A DNA stretch of 64,000 bases from Pisolithus tinctorius (lineage: Eukaryota > Basidiomycota > Agaricomycetes > Boletales > Pisolithaceae): NCBI GenBank assembly GCA_024663395.1, contig JANFAH010000005.1, positions 1,922,001 through 1,986,000 on the forward strand, written 5' to 3'. This document shows, in pieces, positions 1-11,855 of the stretch (within the stretch, counting starts at the first letter, position 1; the number at the start of each line of letters is the position of its first letter). A program made the position numbers and the translations under genes. The notes under the pieces are model-generated. The model worked only from the letters and a program-made list of their open reading frames with translations, had not been told where the DNA came from and did not search any database.

Positions 1-238
1 ACAAAGCAAGGGACTGAATTGCTTCTCCTCTTGCACGGACTTCAGGAAAAGGCGACTTCGAAAAAGGATGAAACAGGTCGTTGTCACTGAGGGCAGGAAG
101 TGGCTCGGACTTAGGCTTTGGATTCCGAAATATGTTGAGGAACGACCTATACTTCTCAGCGCCTGGGCGACCAATATTGTAAACAGGAAGGTGCCCGGAA
201 CGTCTGAGGGAGGGCAACCGCACTGAACGGGCGAACAT
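1..238 (-). CDS. MSS51: MSS51-like mitochondrial COX1 translational activator (5' part only)
   Basis: The reverse strand is open from an ATG at 238 to the window edge, so only about the first 79 residues are seen. The start MFARSVRLPSLRRSGHLP is basic and lacks acidic residues, as expected of a mitochondrial presequence. It is followed by FLNIFRNPKPKSEPLP and then DLFHPFSKSPFPEVRARGEA, which resembles the segment FHPWDQSPSVDLRERA before the zinc-finger region of yeast Mss51. Mss51 activates translation of COX1 mRNA and helps assemble Cox1 at the inner membrane. The zinc-binding part lies outside the window, so the assignment rests on this N-terminal motif alone. It is divergent from HIS3 with 127 bp between the start codons. 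Confidence 0.6.
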   Translation of the reverse strand, partial: MFARSVRLPSLRRSGHLPVYNIGRPGAEKYRSFLNIFRNPKPKSEPLPALSDNDLFHPFSKSPFPEVRARGEAIQSLAL

Positions 239-365
239 TGAATATTGAATGATCGGCGTAATGCGAAGTTAAAATGTATTGTATCGGAGTCCGACGGTGG
301 CGAGCCTAAACGGGACGAGCAAGTCGAGTGTAGAGCTACATACATACGTAACTCATCAACACACC
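239..365. promoter_or_regulatory. Shared divergent promoter region of MSS51-like gene and HIS3
   Basis: Only 127 bp separate two start codons on opposite strands, so both core promoters and 5' UTRs must lie here or overlap the neighbouring genes. I see no clear TATA box. This is inferred from gene orientation only. Confidence 0.4.
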
Positions 366-1190
366 ATGGCAAGCAGAACAGCATCGATCTCGAGAAACAC
401 CAACGAAACACAAATCACAATCACCATCAATCTTGACTGCACTCCCGGGTCAGGCAACACTCAGACAATTGACATATCCACTGGTATAGGATTCCTCGAC
501 CATGTAAGCTATATGTTCATGGTCATGTTCCCAAGTCGTGATCCTACTCCCTACACAGATGTACCATGCCTTAGCTAAACATAGCGGGCTCTCTTTGACG
601 ATGAACTGTAAAGGTGACCTCTGGGTCGACGACCACCACACAGCAGATGAGTATCCATCGTTTCCACACCAATAAATTACCCGTGCCGACACTTGGGTAT
701 TCACAGGACAGCGCGATCGCCCTTGGAACTGCCTTCAAGCAGGCACTCGGCGAAGTTCGTGGGATACGTCGTTACGGAACGGGTTTTGCTCCCCTTGATG
801 AAGTGCGATGCAACTTTTCATCACTAGAATTGATACAAACCAACGACGTGGACTTAGGCACTATCGAGGGCGGTGATTGATATCTGCTCCCGTCCTTACT
901 GTGTTACAGATCTCGGTTTGCGACGGGAAAAGATTGGCGACCTATCGACAGAGATGGTGCCCCACGTTTTTTACTCATTCGCAATGGCGGCTGGCGTCAC
1001 TCTTCATGTTGACGTGCTTAGGGGAGAAAACGACCACCATCGGTATGAAAAACCTTACCCCTACATTACCAACCTTGCTCAGCAATTCTGTAGGTGTGAA
1101 TCAGCTTTCAAGGCGCTCGCTTTGGCTATCAGACAAGCAATTGAACGTAATGGCGGCAATGATGTTCCTAGTACCAAGGGTGTTCTCTGA
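366..1190 (+). CDS. HIS3: Imidazoleglycerol-phosphate dehydratase (multi-exon)
   Basis: The product catalyses the sixth step of histidine biosynthesis, dehydrating imidazole-glycerol phosphate to imidazole-acetol phosphate, probably in the cytosol. The chosen ATG gives [16 protein letters not shown], the usual family start. Exon 1 ends at 503 after GIGFLDH. Exon 2 from 559 reads [10 protein letters not shown] and carries the first metal-binding motif DDHHTAD. Later exons give [41 protein letters not shown] and the second metal motif GENDHHR, ending in [19 protein letters not shown]. All landmarks of the family are present in order. The junction just after HHTAD (near 648-712) is awkward: the best GT-AG choice leaves the HHTADD-AIALG stretch one residue short. 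Its 3' end faces the M13 peptidase gene 142 bp away. Confidence 0.93.
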
Positions 1191-1332
1191 TATCCACTAG
1201 CGTTTATCTTGACATAGAGCCAGAGCCTTGCCTTCGCCGATAGTACGTCGAAAGCAGACGTTGACATATACAAAACGAGTACAAACCATTACAAAAGTAT
1301 CCGTATCGCGTCTGGGGCGAATTCCCAAGTCA

Positions 1333-4300
1333 TCAGGACCAAAATATGCATCTTTCTTCTTGTGGCGGATTCAACTTCAGGGTAAAGCGTCAGCGCAACA
1401 CCGTCAAGAGGTTAAAAAATCATGTTCACCTTGGAGTTCTTGGAGCACTTGAAGGCCTTTGCGAACTCCGGGATGTTGTAAACGGTGCCATCCGTGCGGT
1501 ACCGGTTTGGGGAATGCGGATCGGAACGAACCCTTTGTACCTACAAATCATAACACGTTTAGTTTTTACCAGTAAACGAACATGGCATACGCACAGCATC
1601 AGCATGCCTATTATTCATTGCCCATGTTTGAGCAAAGGATATGAAAAAGAGCTGATCTCTGCGCGTGTATTTGGTGAGTGCACGGGAAGGTAATAATAAA
1701 ACAAGTCCTCAATACCTTGTGTATTTCAATCCTGGCAGAAGATACTCGTGTCCAGCGTCATACGAATCTTCGTATTGAGCTTTCCAAGCTCGATAGGCCT
1801 GCACGAGGCCAGAATCCCCGATATTCTCCCCGGCAGTCCTCCAATTGAAGTCAACAACCTAATCGTATCCCTTGACTCATGAGAATAAAAACTTACAAGT
1901 TGCCCTAGGGGCCCCAGGAGGGTTAGTGGGTAACTGAAAGGTGCAATTCTGGGAGCACTTACGTTGACATGGACAACGCCCCCTTTACCATCGTCCACAG
2001 TATATTCTGATCAATGACGTTAAGAGATTCACTGCAAGATCCGTCGATGTAAACCTTACTGGAGTACTGCGCGATAATGCAATCTTGCCGAATTTGATAC
2101 GCATCGCTAGTTTGGCGAGTCCACCACTCTTCGAGTTTGCCTTGCTGATTGTAGAGGCGACCAGCAGAATCGAAAGCATGCTGTGGAAATAGGTGAGTCA
2201 CAGAGAAGTACAACGCAAGGAACACGAACCGTAAGCTCGTGTGCGGCAACCATGCCAAACGATCCGTAGGAAAGGTAACCTGGCCTGATGTTTTGTTGAA
2301 TATATCAGATCAAGCGCGCCGCACCAAAGACCCACCAGTCATAAGAATAGAAAGGTGGTTGCAGAATGCCCGCAGGGAACACGATCTATCAGACCGTAAG
2401 CATATTAGGGGATGCCGCGTGCCAGATCGTACGTACTTCGTTACCCGTTGGGTTGTAGTAGGCGTTCACAGTTGCCGGAGTCATTTCCCATTCGTCCAGG
2501 TTTCTTCGTTTGCCAAGCTTCTGCCACATCTTGTATACATCCGAAGCGCTTGTCAGTGAATGATATGTGAGTACATAGCTTCGTGGCCGAAGAAAAAAAC
2601 TGACGCAGCACTCAGCATGTTCTCGAAGAAAGTATCCTCGTGAATCTTGACGAGTGTGTAGTAGCTTACAAGAGAACGAGGGTCCCGAGTGTCTGGTGAA
2701 AGAGGAAACCCGATTTTTCTGCGGATCGCTTCAGCCTTCTCCCGCGCCTTTCGAGCCGACTCCTCGTCCATCCAGTCGATGCGCTCCAGGGACCGCTCAA
2801 ATGCATAAACGATGTCTAGTAGATAAGCCTTTTCTGATTACTACGATCGCAAAACTTCACTTACTGTGAATCACTTCAGACGCTTTTTCTCTTGAGTCTC
2901 CGGGGAATGTTGCATTAACGAAGTATCTTCCAGTGGCGAAACCCATAGCTGATTCGACCCTGCGCAAGCAGAACTCCGTCCTTTCACCTATTGCTCCAGG
3001 ACGGAGACCGTCCAGGTTCTCTCGCAATTGCCTGACTGCCTTCCAAGCTTCAGTTGTTGTACCCAAATTAGGGGCGTACTCCAACGCAGCCCTGATAACA
3101 AGATACGCTTCAATGACGTCCGGATGAGTGCGCTTCAGTATCTCAGACAGGGAAGAAGGATATGGCTTATATGTAACGATGACACGGCTGGGGAAGAAAC
3201 GAGGGGTGAATGTGGCAAAATAGTCGGGGAAGTTTATTTGCGGTAGGGCAGCCTTTAGCGCGTTGATATTGGTGGGGTTATAGGTACCAAAAGGGTCTTG
3301 TTGCAACTTATCACTGGAGGAACGTGAGTGCTCGTACAAGTCATGAAAGAAAGAGGACTCACAGATCCAAAGTTGCCTCTGCAATGTCACTCTCGAACCT
3401 AACAACTTGCTGTGAAAGCTCATGTGCTCGGAAGAACGGATCCTGGGTTGGCTTGCGATCATGGCCGTTGTTGCTATCATCTTCATCGTCGTCCCACGGC
3501 GGCCATGGCCAAGGAGGCCAAACGCGCTCGCTATCTTCCAGTTCTTCTGCTTGAAGAATGACAGATGGTTGACTGGCATCTTCCGAGGTATTTACGATTT
3601 CATCATCACGAAGGGCGACCAGTAAGCGTTCGATCACATCCTGGTAGACACTGAGGACAGCTTGGTCTTTATAGTACTCCTGAAGCCTCATAAGTCAATG
3701 CAGAACATGATGCCTGTCGTCCAAAGTACCTTTGAAGGGAGACCCAGGGTTGCTTGGCTGAACCACAGGGTCATTTCATTTGGATCGACGGCAGCATCAC
3801 CATCCACATAGAACTCGAAGAGAGCGTCAACGCCTGGCATGGAAATAAAATAAACTGGCTACCGGCCGTATTAGAAACGATGCTCACCCCTGGAGTGCAT
3901 GTATCCAAGCGCATTCGACAAACCAGATCTAGGGTTTGTGAGAACGTGATTCGAACTCTGCCCCCTGTATATTCTCCGTATAATGTTCACGAAGCGTTGC
4001 AAAGGAAGGTCGCCAAGGTAATCAAGCTTCACCTCGTCCATGCACGACGCATACAACCCACGTAGCTTAGAGAGTAGTTGGTCGTCCCATGAATTGTCAT
4101 AAGACTCGGTATCGACCTCAAGCACCTGTTGGATCACACGCCAGTTCTTCTCCGCGAGCAGGGAGAAGGTACTGATGCTGCCTTTATCGCCCGGTACCGG
4201 ATGCGTCGCGATCCAGCCACCGTCTGCGAGTGTGTTCAATGCGGTAAGTACATGGGAGACACGTGATTGACTTACTAGCGAAGTCATATAAGCTCTCGCA

Positions 4301-5068
4301 AGGATCATGGGAGGTATCAATGCCAGAAAGGATTGATGCAGAGAGAATGATGCATTCAGGAGTCAAGCAGGATTCCTGGAGCCCTAGTCAGCGCAACTCC
4401 AGGAGGGACGCATCATCGTTCGCACCTTAGAAGGCGGGGACGGAGCTTCTGGGGGACCAGTGGGTTCGGGACCGACGATAACCGTGCGTGTCTTAGTGTC
4501 AGTGGTTGTGTACGTGGAGATAGAGGTATAAACAGCTGTAGTGGTTGCTGTCTTAGTCGCAGTCTCTGTGAGGGTTGTGATATCAAAAATAGTGGAAAAA
4601 GCGGTGGATACTGCAGTGGTGGTAGTTGCAGTGAACACGGTGGAAGCGCCGCGTGTAGTGGTACGTATGACGGTCTGAGTTTCTGTTTCGGTATGCGTAC
4701 CATTACCTGGAGCAGGACCACCGCCACCGCCACCGCCTCTCAGATTGAGTTTGTGCTGTGCACCAGCGAACAGCCCAATGAACACGGAGCTTATGAGAAG
4801 GAGGACGAGGACTTCGACTAGCAGAATCTTCGTAAGACTGGTGAGGGGCTCCTGCACCACGTCGGCTAAGCGATTCGAGACAGAGCGGTGTGGTGAGCGT
4901 CGCCCAGCACTACCCTCCCTATCTCTGTCTCCGTCGTGGTCGTGATTCCCATCGGCAATGAGAGGGGCAGCTTCTGCGAAGGAGTTGGAGGGAAGGCGAG
5001 ATAAGTCATTAGGATGACTTACCGTGATCACTGGACGGTCCGGGGCTGCGTGGCTCGTTGCCAGTCAT
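1333..5068 (-). CDS. M13-family (neprilysin/ECE-like) zinc metallopeptidase, type II membrane protein
   Basis: This is a membrane-anchored endopeptidase with its catalytic domain probably outside the cytosol. The start exon MTGNEPRSPGPSSDH is joined through a 49-nt intron to EAAPLIADGNHDHDG. A single membrane helix follows (LLVEVLVLLLISSVFIGLFAG), then a poly-Gly run and a long Thr/Ser-rich stalk. The catalytic domain begins at TPECIILSASILSGID with the DPCESLYDFA motif. It continues with the substrate-binding NAYY motif (TPATVNAYYNPTG), FPAGILQPPFYS, the zinc site HELTH followed by AFDSAGRLYN, and the third-ligand motif GENIGDSGLVQAYRAWK. The C terminus ends in a cysteine-containing IFWS tail (ERCIFWS), matching the CxxW ending of the family. 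The zinc motif is split by an intron at 2181-2229 (HELT|H). Substrate unknown. It shares a divergent promoter with CDC45. Confidence 0.9.
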
Positions 5069-5293
5069 AACTGACGGCGATGAAAGTGTTTGGTACGGGT
5101 CGTTCCAGGGTGTGTACGAGTCCCTGCTGGCTTAAGTATTATGCTGCGACACCGAAAGCGTGCCCGTCGTACGTTCTCCACGCGGCCCCAGAGAAGCGAA
5201 CAGCAACAGCACCCAGCTTTGCATAGCCGGCGAGTCACGTGGACGCGACGCGTCATTAAGGGAATTTCAATTTGGGTACACTGATATCAAGCC
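5069..5293. promoter_or_regulatory. Divergent promoter between M13 peptidase and CDC45
   Basis: This 225-bp segment lies between two opposing start codons. It holds no gene of its own and must contain both core promoters. CpG dinucleotides are common. No specific element was identified. Confidence 0.4.
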
Positions 5294-7705
5294 ATGGTGT
5301 ATCTGGCCCCTCCCCACCTCGCATCCGCGGCACGGCCGTCGTACGGGGAAGCGTATTCCAACATCCTAGCACGGCACCGGCGCTCCCCACTCACCTCCGC
5401 CTCATCCGTCATCCTTCTAGTGGCACCCGATGTCGATGCTCTCTGCGCAGCCAGAATGCTCGCTGAGCTCCTCTCTCAGGACGATGTCATGCACAGAATC
5501 ATCCCCGTATCGGGCATCGCAGAGTTAGAAGCCATGAAAGACGAGCTGGCTACATACAACGAGGTGCGTCTGCAACCTCACATATTCCCTTGGCTGATCC
5601 CAAGTAGTTGCACACCCTCATCCTCATCAACATGGGTGCTATCTTGGACTTGCCTTCCCCTACATGGTTTGGCGAATTCAGCACAAAGCTGACAGTTCAC
5701 GTCATCGACTCTAACAGACCCCAGAACTTGGGCAGCCTGTTCGGTGGCGGTGACATCGGCGACCGCATTGTAATTTGGGACGATGGCGAGGCAGAAAACA
5801 TGGAAGAAGAAAGGAAGGCTTGGGAAGCTCTAGAGGCAGGCATTCAATACATTCGCCGCTCCCCGCATTTTGATAAATCGCCACAGTATGAACCAGAGCC
5901 CGACTCCGACGAGGATTCTTTTTCCAGCTCAGAAGATGAAATGCCCTTCGACAGCCAAGATGATGTCAGCGAATCGTCCCGCAAACGCAAGCTTCCAATA
6001 GATAGCGCTCATAGCAGGGCAAAACGGCAAAAGGTAAACGAACGACATCCTTCCGTTGGGTCTAATAGTCTCTCTATGTCCTCTTCTCCAGCCGAATCAA
6101 ATGTCTCGAGATCAGCGATTACATTATCAATCAGTAGTAGACAAACATTACACCCGCGGGTCGTGGTACTCACAAAGTGCATCCGCTACCATATTCATCC
6201 TCGCCACAGTCCTCGAGCGCGCCGATCGTGATCTCTTATGGTATGTCCTCCTTCACATTTGTACAAAATGCTGCTATACCATTCAGGCTGGCTATTCTCG
6301 GCCTCACGTATCAGTACACGTCTTCTCGCATATCCCGCGATACTTACGAGAAGTTCCACTCCGTTTATCACGACGAAGTAATTCGCCTGAATCCCTTGCC
6401 ACCAAGCACCAAAACCACTGCCGATGCCATCACTGCACTCAGCCCCGACGACCACTCCATACGTGCAACGGAGGAGTTCAGGTTCACTCTCTTCCGCCAC
6501 TGGACACTATATGATGCCATGTTTCACTCAAGTTACGTGGCCGGCAAATTGGGTATTTGGAAGGAACGGGGCCGCAAACGTTTAACTGGTCTCCTCGCTA
6601 AAATGGGGTTAGTGGCTTGAAATACGTTCCAAAATCCCTCTCTGATCCTTGCTGGACACTCCCAGTTTCTCGATCCCTCAGACCCAACAGCCATATACCC
6701 ACATGGATCTCGACCTTAAGCACCAGCTCCGCGTGAAACTCGATGCTATTGCACCGGAATATGGTCTTGTTGAACTCACTTATCCATCCTTTATTCGTTG
6801 CTTTGGTTACCGTGCACCCCCACTTAGCGCAGCCGACGCGGTAGAAGCAATCAGTGCCTTACTCGACGTCGCAGGCGGGGTCCGGATAGAAGTGGAGGTA
6901 GAAGGCGCCAGGCATGGTGGAGAGTGGTTTGGAAGTGGACGTGTGTGGAAAACAGGGCGACCTGATGTCAATGACTCTGCAAAAGTGCCGCCAGGCGAAA
7001 ATGGTGGTGCTCACGGTGACGGAGGCGAAGATGGATTAGTTGCAGAGGAACGCACAGAGGTCCCCTGGTGGATGAAGAATTTCTGGGCGGCCTATGACGC
7101 ACTCACCGAGTACGCACCCCTTACGATCTATAACAGATATACTTAATAACCCCGTGCAGCATTGTCTCTCTACGAGATGCTCTGTCCCTATCCATGTCCC
7201 TCCACCGTGCTATCATTCGCCAAGGGACAACGATAATCGATAAGCAGGACATCCGCACGATGCGATCGCACCGCGTAGTTGTTCTTTCGCAAGGACCCGA
7301 TCTTGCCCTCTTCGCCCATCCCGGAGTTCTATCGCGTCTTGCATACTGGCTTATCGATGCCCTTCGAGACAAACTTCCAGGCACGAAGTTCACACACGGA
7401 AAGAAAAGTCTTCCGTTCATCCTGGCATGTTTGAACGAATCAACCTCGACATATATCGTCGTAGGCGTCATGGGTGCACTCGAGTTCGGAGATGTCAGGA
7501 AGAAGTGGGTGTTCGCTATTATACAAGTGTACGAGACTAAGATCACCACCGAATCAGTGAATTTGGCCTTGCATTCATCAATGCCAAGGATCGCTGCAAC
7601 GCCCGCTCATCTCATAATTCATTTAACACAAGTGTACTCGAAGTTGACCGTGAAGATCTGAAAATGTTTCTGGAAGCCTTGTGTGAGGTTGGAGAAGGGT
7701 ATTAG
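5294..7705 (+). CDS. CDC45: CDC45 replication initiation factor
   Basis: Cdc45 is a subunit of the CMG replicative helicase (Cdc45-MCM-GINS), required for origin firing and fork progression in the nucleus. The N terminus shows the DHH-phosphoesterase-derived core: SVILLVAPDVDALCAARML, then PVSGIAELEAM, INMGAILDLP and VHVIDSNRPQNLGSLFGG. An acidic insert follows (PDSDEDSFSSSEDEMPFD, then a basic RKRKLP run), typical of Cdc45. The C-terminal half gives MDLDLKHQLRVKLDAIAPEY, GLVELTYPSFIRCFGYRAPP, SQGPDLALFAHPGVLSRLA, FILACLNESTSTYIVVGVMG and ends near VDREDLKMFLEALCEVGEGY. Several short introns interrupt it; the total is roughly 650 residues, the normal size. It converges with the scramblase gene downstream, 158 bp away. 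Confidence 0.93.
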
Positions 7706-7863
7706 AGTGACTTTGAGACACACCGAACTATGCCAACTTAGATGAGTCTTTGTCCATGTAGTACGGAGCTACCTTAACTCCCCGGAACCCCAACTGATCG
7801 GGAGCCCAAAGTGATGCCTATGTTGTCAGATGTGAGAATTGAGATCGTACTGGTAAAGAGAAA

Positions 7864-9345
7864 TCACCCTTCAGAATGCCTCGAAAAGTAATCGTAGTCG
7901 ATGTTCACTAGAATTATTAGATTTACACGAACGAATTGGAAAGATAATACTCACCGGCAGTAGCTAACACTGCCTTGCGGATGGTCTCATTCATACCAAG
8001 AAAAATATCTAACGTTAAAGAACGCACCGCTCGCTCATCAAGTGTCAGATCTCTACCACGAGATCTACGTGGGGCTCGTATCAGTTCTCCGCGGATCGAC
8101 AGTTCCTGCTCTTCAGGTGCATTGAAGGAAACTGCATACTGGCCAGTATCCGTAAAGATCTGATGCAAACAATCAGGACAACCATCAACTTAACCAATGC
8201 GGACTTCCCTCTCTTCCAAATCCCCGAAAAGCGCGTTGGATAGTAGCCATTCCGTCTCCATCGCTATTCCTCACAACAAAATTCCAAGCCAAAAGCCCCT
8301 CGTCAATCCGCGCGAACTGGTTGAACTGCTCTCCTGGGGATTCTGGCTCGGAATCCGTTGAGGATATGGGTGTGAGGACGCGGAGGGGTTTGGTCCTGAT
8401 GTGCATGGATTATAGCTTCACGAAGATGTGAGGACCGGAACAAGTTTTCACTCACTTGAGGAACAAATTGTATCTCCTTCTCCACAGATGCCATTCTTGC
8501 TGGACCTCTGCGAATACGTCGAGTACCGGTTGTCCGCTTGGCGGAGACAGGTCAGAGGGTGGGGAACGCTGGATAAACATGCGAGAATTGATCCACGCAA
8601 ATGGCCGGCGAAGCTTTGCGGACATAAGCTACCGAAATGCATTTGTCAATTTCACATACCCAAAGAAGGGGAGAACCCTCTAAATCCATCACCAGTGCGC
8701 GGAATGGTCTATGAGTCCTGAATATTTGCCGAGCAAATACCGAAAGAAACCCGTGCGCTTCCTCTGCGATGTAGCCAAGCGGTTCACCTTCGACATTGGC
8801 TGCAAGGAGCAGTCCTTTAAGTAACAAGTGGTTCAAAAATTCAGCAGTGCTCGTACATATAACGTATTTGTTTGATTGCTCGAAACCAGCGAAAATGTTG
8901 AGCATCTCAAGTTGTCTGGTTCCAGAGTCGCGAACAGATCCCAACGCAATGCAGGCACAATATCTCACCTGGTAACTACGAGAGCATCGTTTGAGAGTAA
9001 CCGCTTCAGGCCGACTTCAGGATCACCTCCCATTCGACCCACAACGTTATCCCAAGGCTGAGCTTTGGTGCGCAGAGAACTCGTGTCTTCGTCAGAGCGC
9101 GAGTCTTCTGGTTGAGAGATCTCTGACTCCTTCCGGGGCTTGCGGGTGGCGGACGATGATCTCCCGAAACCAGTTCTCCTTTCCGGAAAGCGAGAAATCG
9201 CGTACGTTCTTCGTAACGGGCGTATCCAAGTGTGTGGGAGGCCAGGTAGCCCAAGCGCGGAAACCAGCTGCTTTCCACAGTGACCTAACGGCATCTTGGG
9301 TGGACGAGATTGGACGGGGCCGCAGAGAAGTAACCTCAATAACAT
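7864..9345 (-). CDS. AIM25: Mitochondrial phospholipid scramblase-family protein (AIM25-like)
   Basis: The start at 9345 gives MLLRLLLCGPVQSRPPKMPL followed by a basic stretch ending in RPLRRTYAISR, which fits a mitochondrial presequence. The mature part begins NDALVVTR|QLEMLNIFAGFEQSNKY, the conserved entry to the scramblase beta-barrel. It continues with EPLGYIAEEAHGFLSVFARQ, FRTHRPFRALVMDLEG, then WNFVVRNSDG, QRAFRGFGREIFTDTGQY and LDERAVRSLTLDIFLG. The last exon lies across a short intron and reads VNIDYDYFSRHSEG, the classical end of the family. Yeast Aim25 is mitochondrial. The scrambling activity of this family is debated, so the function is family-level only. It is divergent from the CHORD gene. 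Confidence 0.88.
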
Positions 9346-9754
9346 GGCGTTCCACACCTTGGATCAGTCAGTAAGGTCGCTAGCTTGCAGAGCTTTGCAC
9401 GTTTGGACCATGCAAACTGGACCAGGACTTGCAGGGGCTGCTGACTCAGCACTCTTTATGTACCACGCAAGTTATCACCATTTTCCCAAAATTCTACTCG
9501 CATCAAGTTGGCATTCTTCCGACTGCCCCGCCTTTTGACTTGATGCAGGCGTGCTTGCATGGAAAATGGAGCAAAGGGTGTAACGAGAGTCAGTTATCGA
9601 AGTCACTCATTGTTTCACGAACATTCCAAGTAAATTATATAAGCACCTGGCAGTATATAACTATAGACAGTCTGTCGAAAGCACATTTATGTGTATTTTG
9701 CGAGACAGACCGGTGCCGGTGCCAGTTGCCCATTACTAAACCACAACCTCAACG
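9346..9754. promoter_or_regulatory. Divergent intergenic region, scramblase / CHORD gene
   Basis: This 409-bp gap separates two opposing start codons. It holds TATA-like stretches (for example around 9636 and 9655). No open frame here matches anything I recognise. Confidence 0.35.
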
Positions 9755-11239
9755 ATGCCTTGCTGTACGCGAAGAGGATGCGGAAAGGATTACGACCTCA
9801 GTCAGAACAACAACTCAAGCTGCACCTACCACCCAGGTGCTCCCGTGAGTAGTGTTCCTTACACATCATATCATTTCCGTCTGCAAGCTTCGTGGCTGAT
9901 CGAGCTCCGTAGGTTTTCCACGAAGGTCTTAAATCGTGGTCTTGCTGCTCAACGGTGAACAAACCCGTTCTCGACTTTAATGAGTTCTTGAGTATACCCG
10001 TGTGTGGATCTTAGTTTCTCGACCCTGTAGTTCAATTCATTAACTTCAATCAGGGTTGTGCGGTCGGCGCGCACTCCGATGAAACACCAGAGAGCATAAG
10101 TCAGACCCACAAAGCACCGACACAGGGACAGTTGACTATGACGAAATCAAGCCAAGGGTCGGAAGTGTATTCTACATCGATTACAAAATCGGCTGCCAGA
10201 CCAACGACCACTCCCGTTACTGCTACGCCGATCGACCCACCCGTAGAAGAGGAGGACGATCTATCGGTATCTGTTGTCCCTGGTACAATTTGCAAGCGCA
10301 AGGGTTGTGGTGTGATTTTTGTGAGTGATCAAGAAAACCGTACAGGTGATGGTGCGGGGACAGTCTGTATATACCATCCAGCACCGGTGGGTTCTATTCT
10401 TTAGTTGCCCGTATTACCACGAGCCCTTTCAGCTCATACACTCCTACTGTCTGATCTCAAATCTCCCAGCCCATCTTCAGAGAAGGCAGTAAGGTGAGTA
10501 ACAGATTTCTTTTACCATTCCCACGTCGCAGACGTGTCGCGCTTAACCACCTTTGTAACTGTACGCATCTCAAAATCTAATTTTTTTTCTACAGGGTTAT
10601 CTGTGCTGCAAGCGGCGAGTCCTCGAGTTCGAGGAATTTCTCAAGATCGAGGGTTGTACCAAGGGACGTCATATTTTTGCCCCCAAGCAAGCAAGGCAGG
10701 AACTGGTGCGCTCCTGCGTTTTCTAAATTTTTGCTGACCTATCAGCTGATGGTGGTGACCCATTCTCTCTTTGCATTCACGGTCTCAGGATGATCAGTTC
10801 ACGGAATGTCGCATAGACCATTATCAGACACCGAAAGAGGTGCACGTATCTGTATTCGCGAAGCAGGCGGACAGGGACAGGAGCAGTATTATGATTGTAG
10901 AGACGCAGGTCAGTACCTGCGATTTGTTCAGTATGGAGCTGCTCACCAGCCATTGTCCAGGTCCACCTTGACTTGTTCCTCCCTGGCCAAAAGCGATTCA
11001 AGCGGACGCTCAACTTATTTGGACCTGTTCTTCCCCAAGAATCGTCCTACCAGTTCTATGGTACGAAGGTGGAAGTGCTATTAAAGAAATCAGATGGTCG
11101 TAGTTGGACGTTACTGGAGAAGACAACTCAAAATATTGGCAACATTAGTCTCACTTTTGGTGTTGGAGGTAGGACAGGTACAATTGGCGGGAAGCAAATC
11201 ATCCTTGATGAGCAGAACGCTGCGAATCGGCGGGCATAG
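9755..11239 (+). CDS. CHORD- and CS-domain protein (Hsp90 co-chaperone, CHORDC1/RAR1 type)
   Basis: The protein has two zinc-binding CHORD domains followed by a p23-like CS domain, the architecture of CHORDC1/melusin proteins that bind Hsp90 and Sgt1. The first CHORD starts right after the Met: [19 protein letters not shown], then [20 protein letters not shown] and [16 protein letters not shown] low-complexity linker rich in Thr, Pro and Ser follows. The second CHORD reads [30 protein letters not shown] and [12 protein letters not shown]. The CS domain begins near [20 protein letters not shown] and includes [20 protein letters not shown] and [15 protein letters not shown]. The tail ends with a GG-rich stretch and NAANRRA. 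Short introns separate the CHORD blocks. It is a likely cytosolic chaperone partner. Confidence 0.92.
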
Positions 11240-11855
11240 AGTCGTGCATCATGACCTGTACTACCTTAGACAGTGCAATATAGCGCTTCCTTTGGGAACA
11301 AAAATATGCTTGCAGGCTATGTACTCGAAGCAGGAAGAAATGGCTCCAAGCTTCGCGAGAGTTTGCATGTACTTCCGTCTTTCAGAATCATGGCACGGCT
11401 GCTGCGCATGGCTTGAGAATACTTTATGTATATGGGGGTTTCGTTGCGCGACTAGTCAAGGTATGTATAATGGAAAATAATGTAAGGAACGACAAATATG
11501 CGTGCGGTGGATGTGGCTAGTACATATACTAGTAGGTGCACCAGGAAAAGTTCAGAAGAGTTCACAAGGTACATCACGGATTTTGAAAGTGTCCAACGTT
11601 CGAACCCGAGTATCTGCATCACCTTATAAAGAAACCAAGAGTCCAGTCCTAACAAGCCAAAAAGAATGCGGAACAAGATAGGTAAGTATAAGGGATTAAA
11701 GCGCGAGTGTTTCTGAGGTATGACGCCGCCATAGGTGTAAAGAATATCGGCCTACTAGTGCGCTAGGAGGAGTGAACGTAGGGCAGGGAGCACATGTTCG
11801 ATTGGCAAGGACTGCCCAAGCGTACAACGCCGCTCACAGAACAGACAAAAAGCGC
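11240..11855. other. Intergenic, no gene seen
   Basis: This 616-bp region lies between the converging 3' ends of the CHORD and GH5 genes. The open frames inside are short and show no recognisable motifs. It presumably contains both 3' UTRs and terminators. Confidence 0.5.

Noticed and set aside
4722..4738. CCACCGCC repeat as a regulatory microsatellite
   Set aside because: It simply encodes the poly-Gly run in the M13 peptidase stalk.
11590..11605. GTTCGAACCC-like B-box resembling a tRNA gene
   Set aside because: The surrounding bases do not form T, anticodon or acceptor stems, and no A box lies at the right distance.
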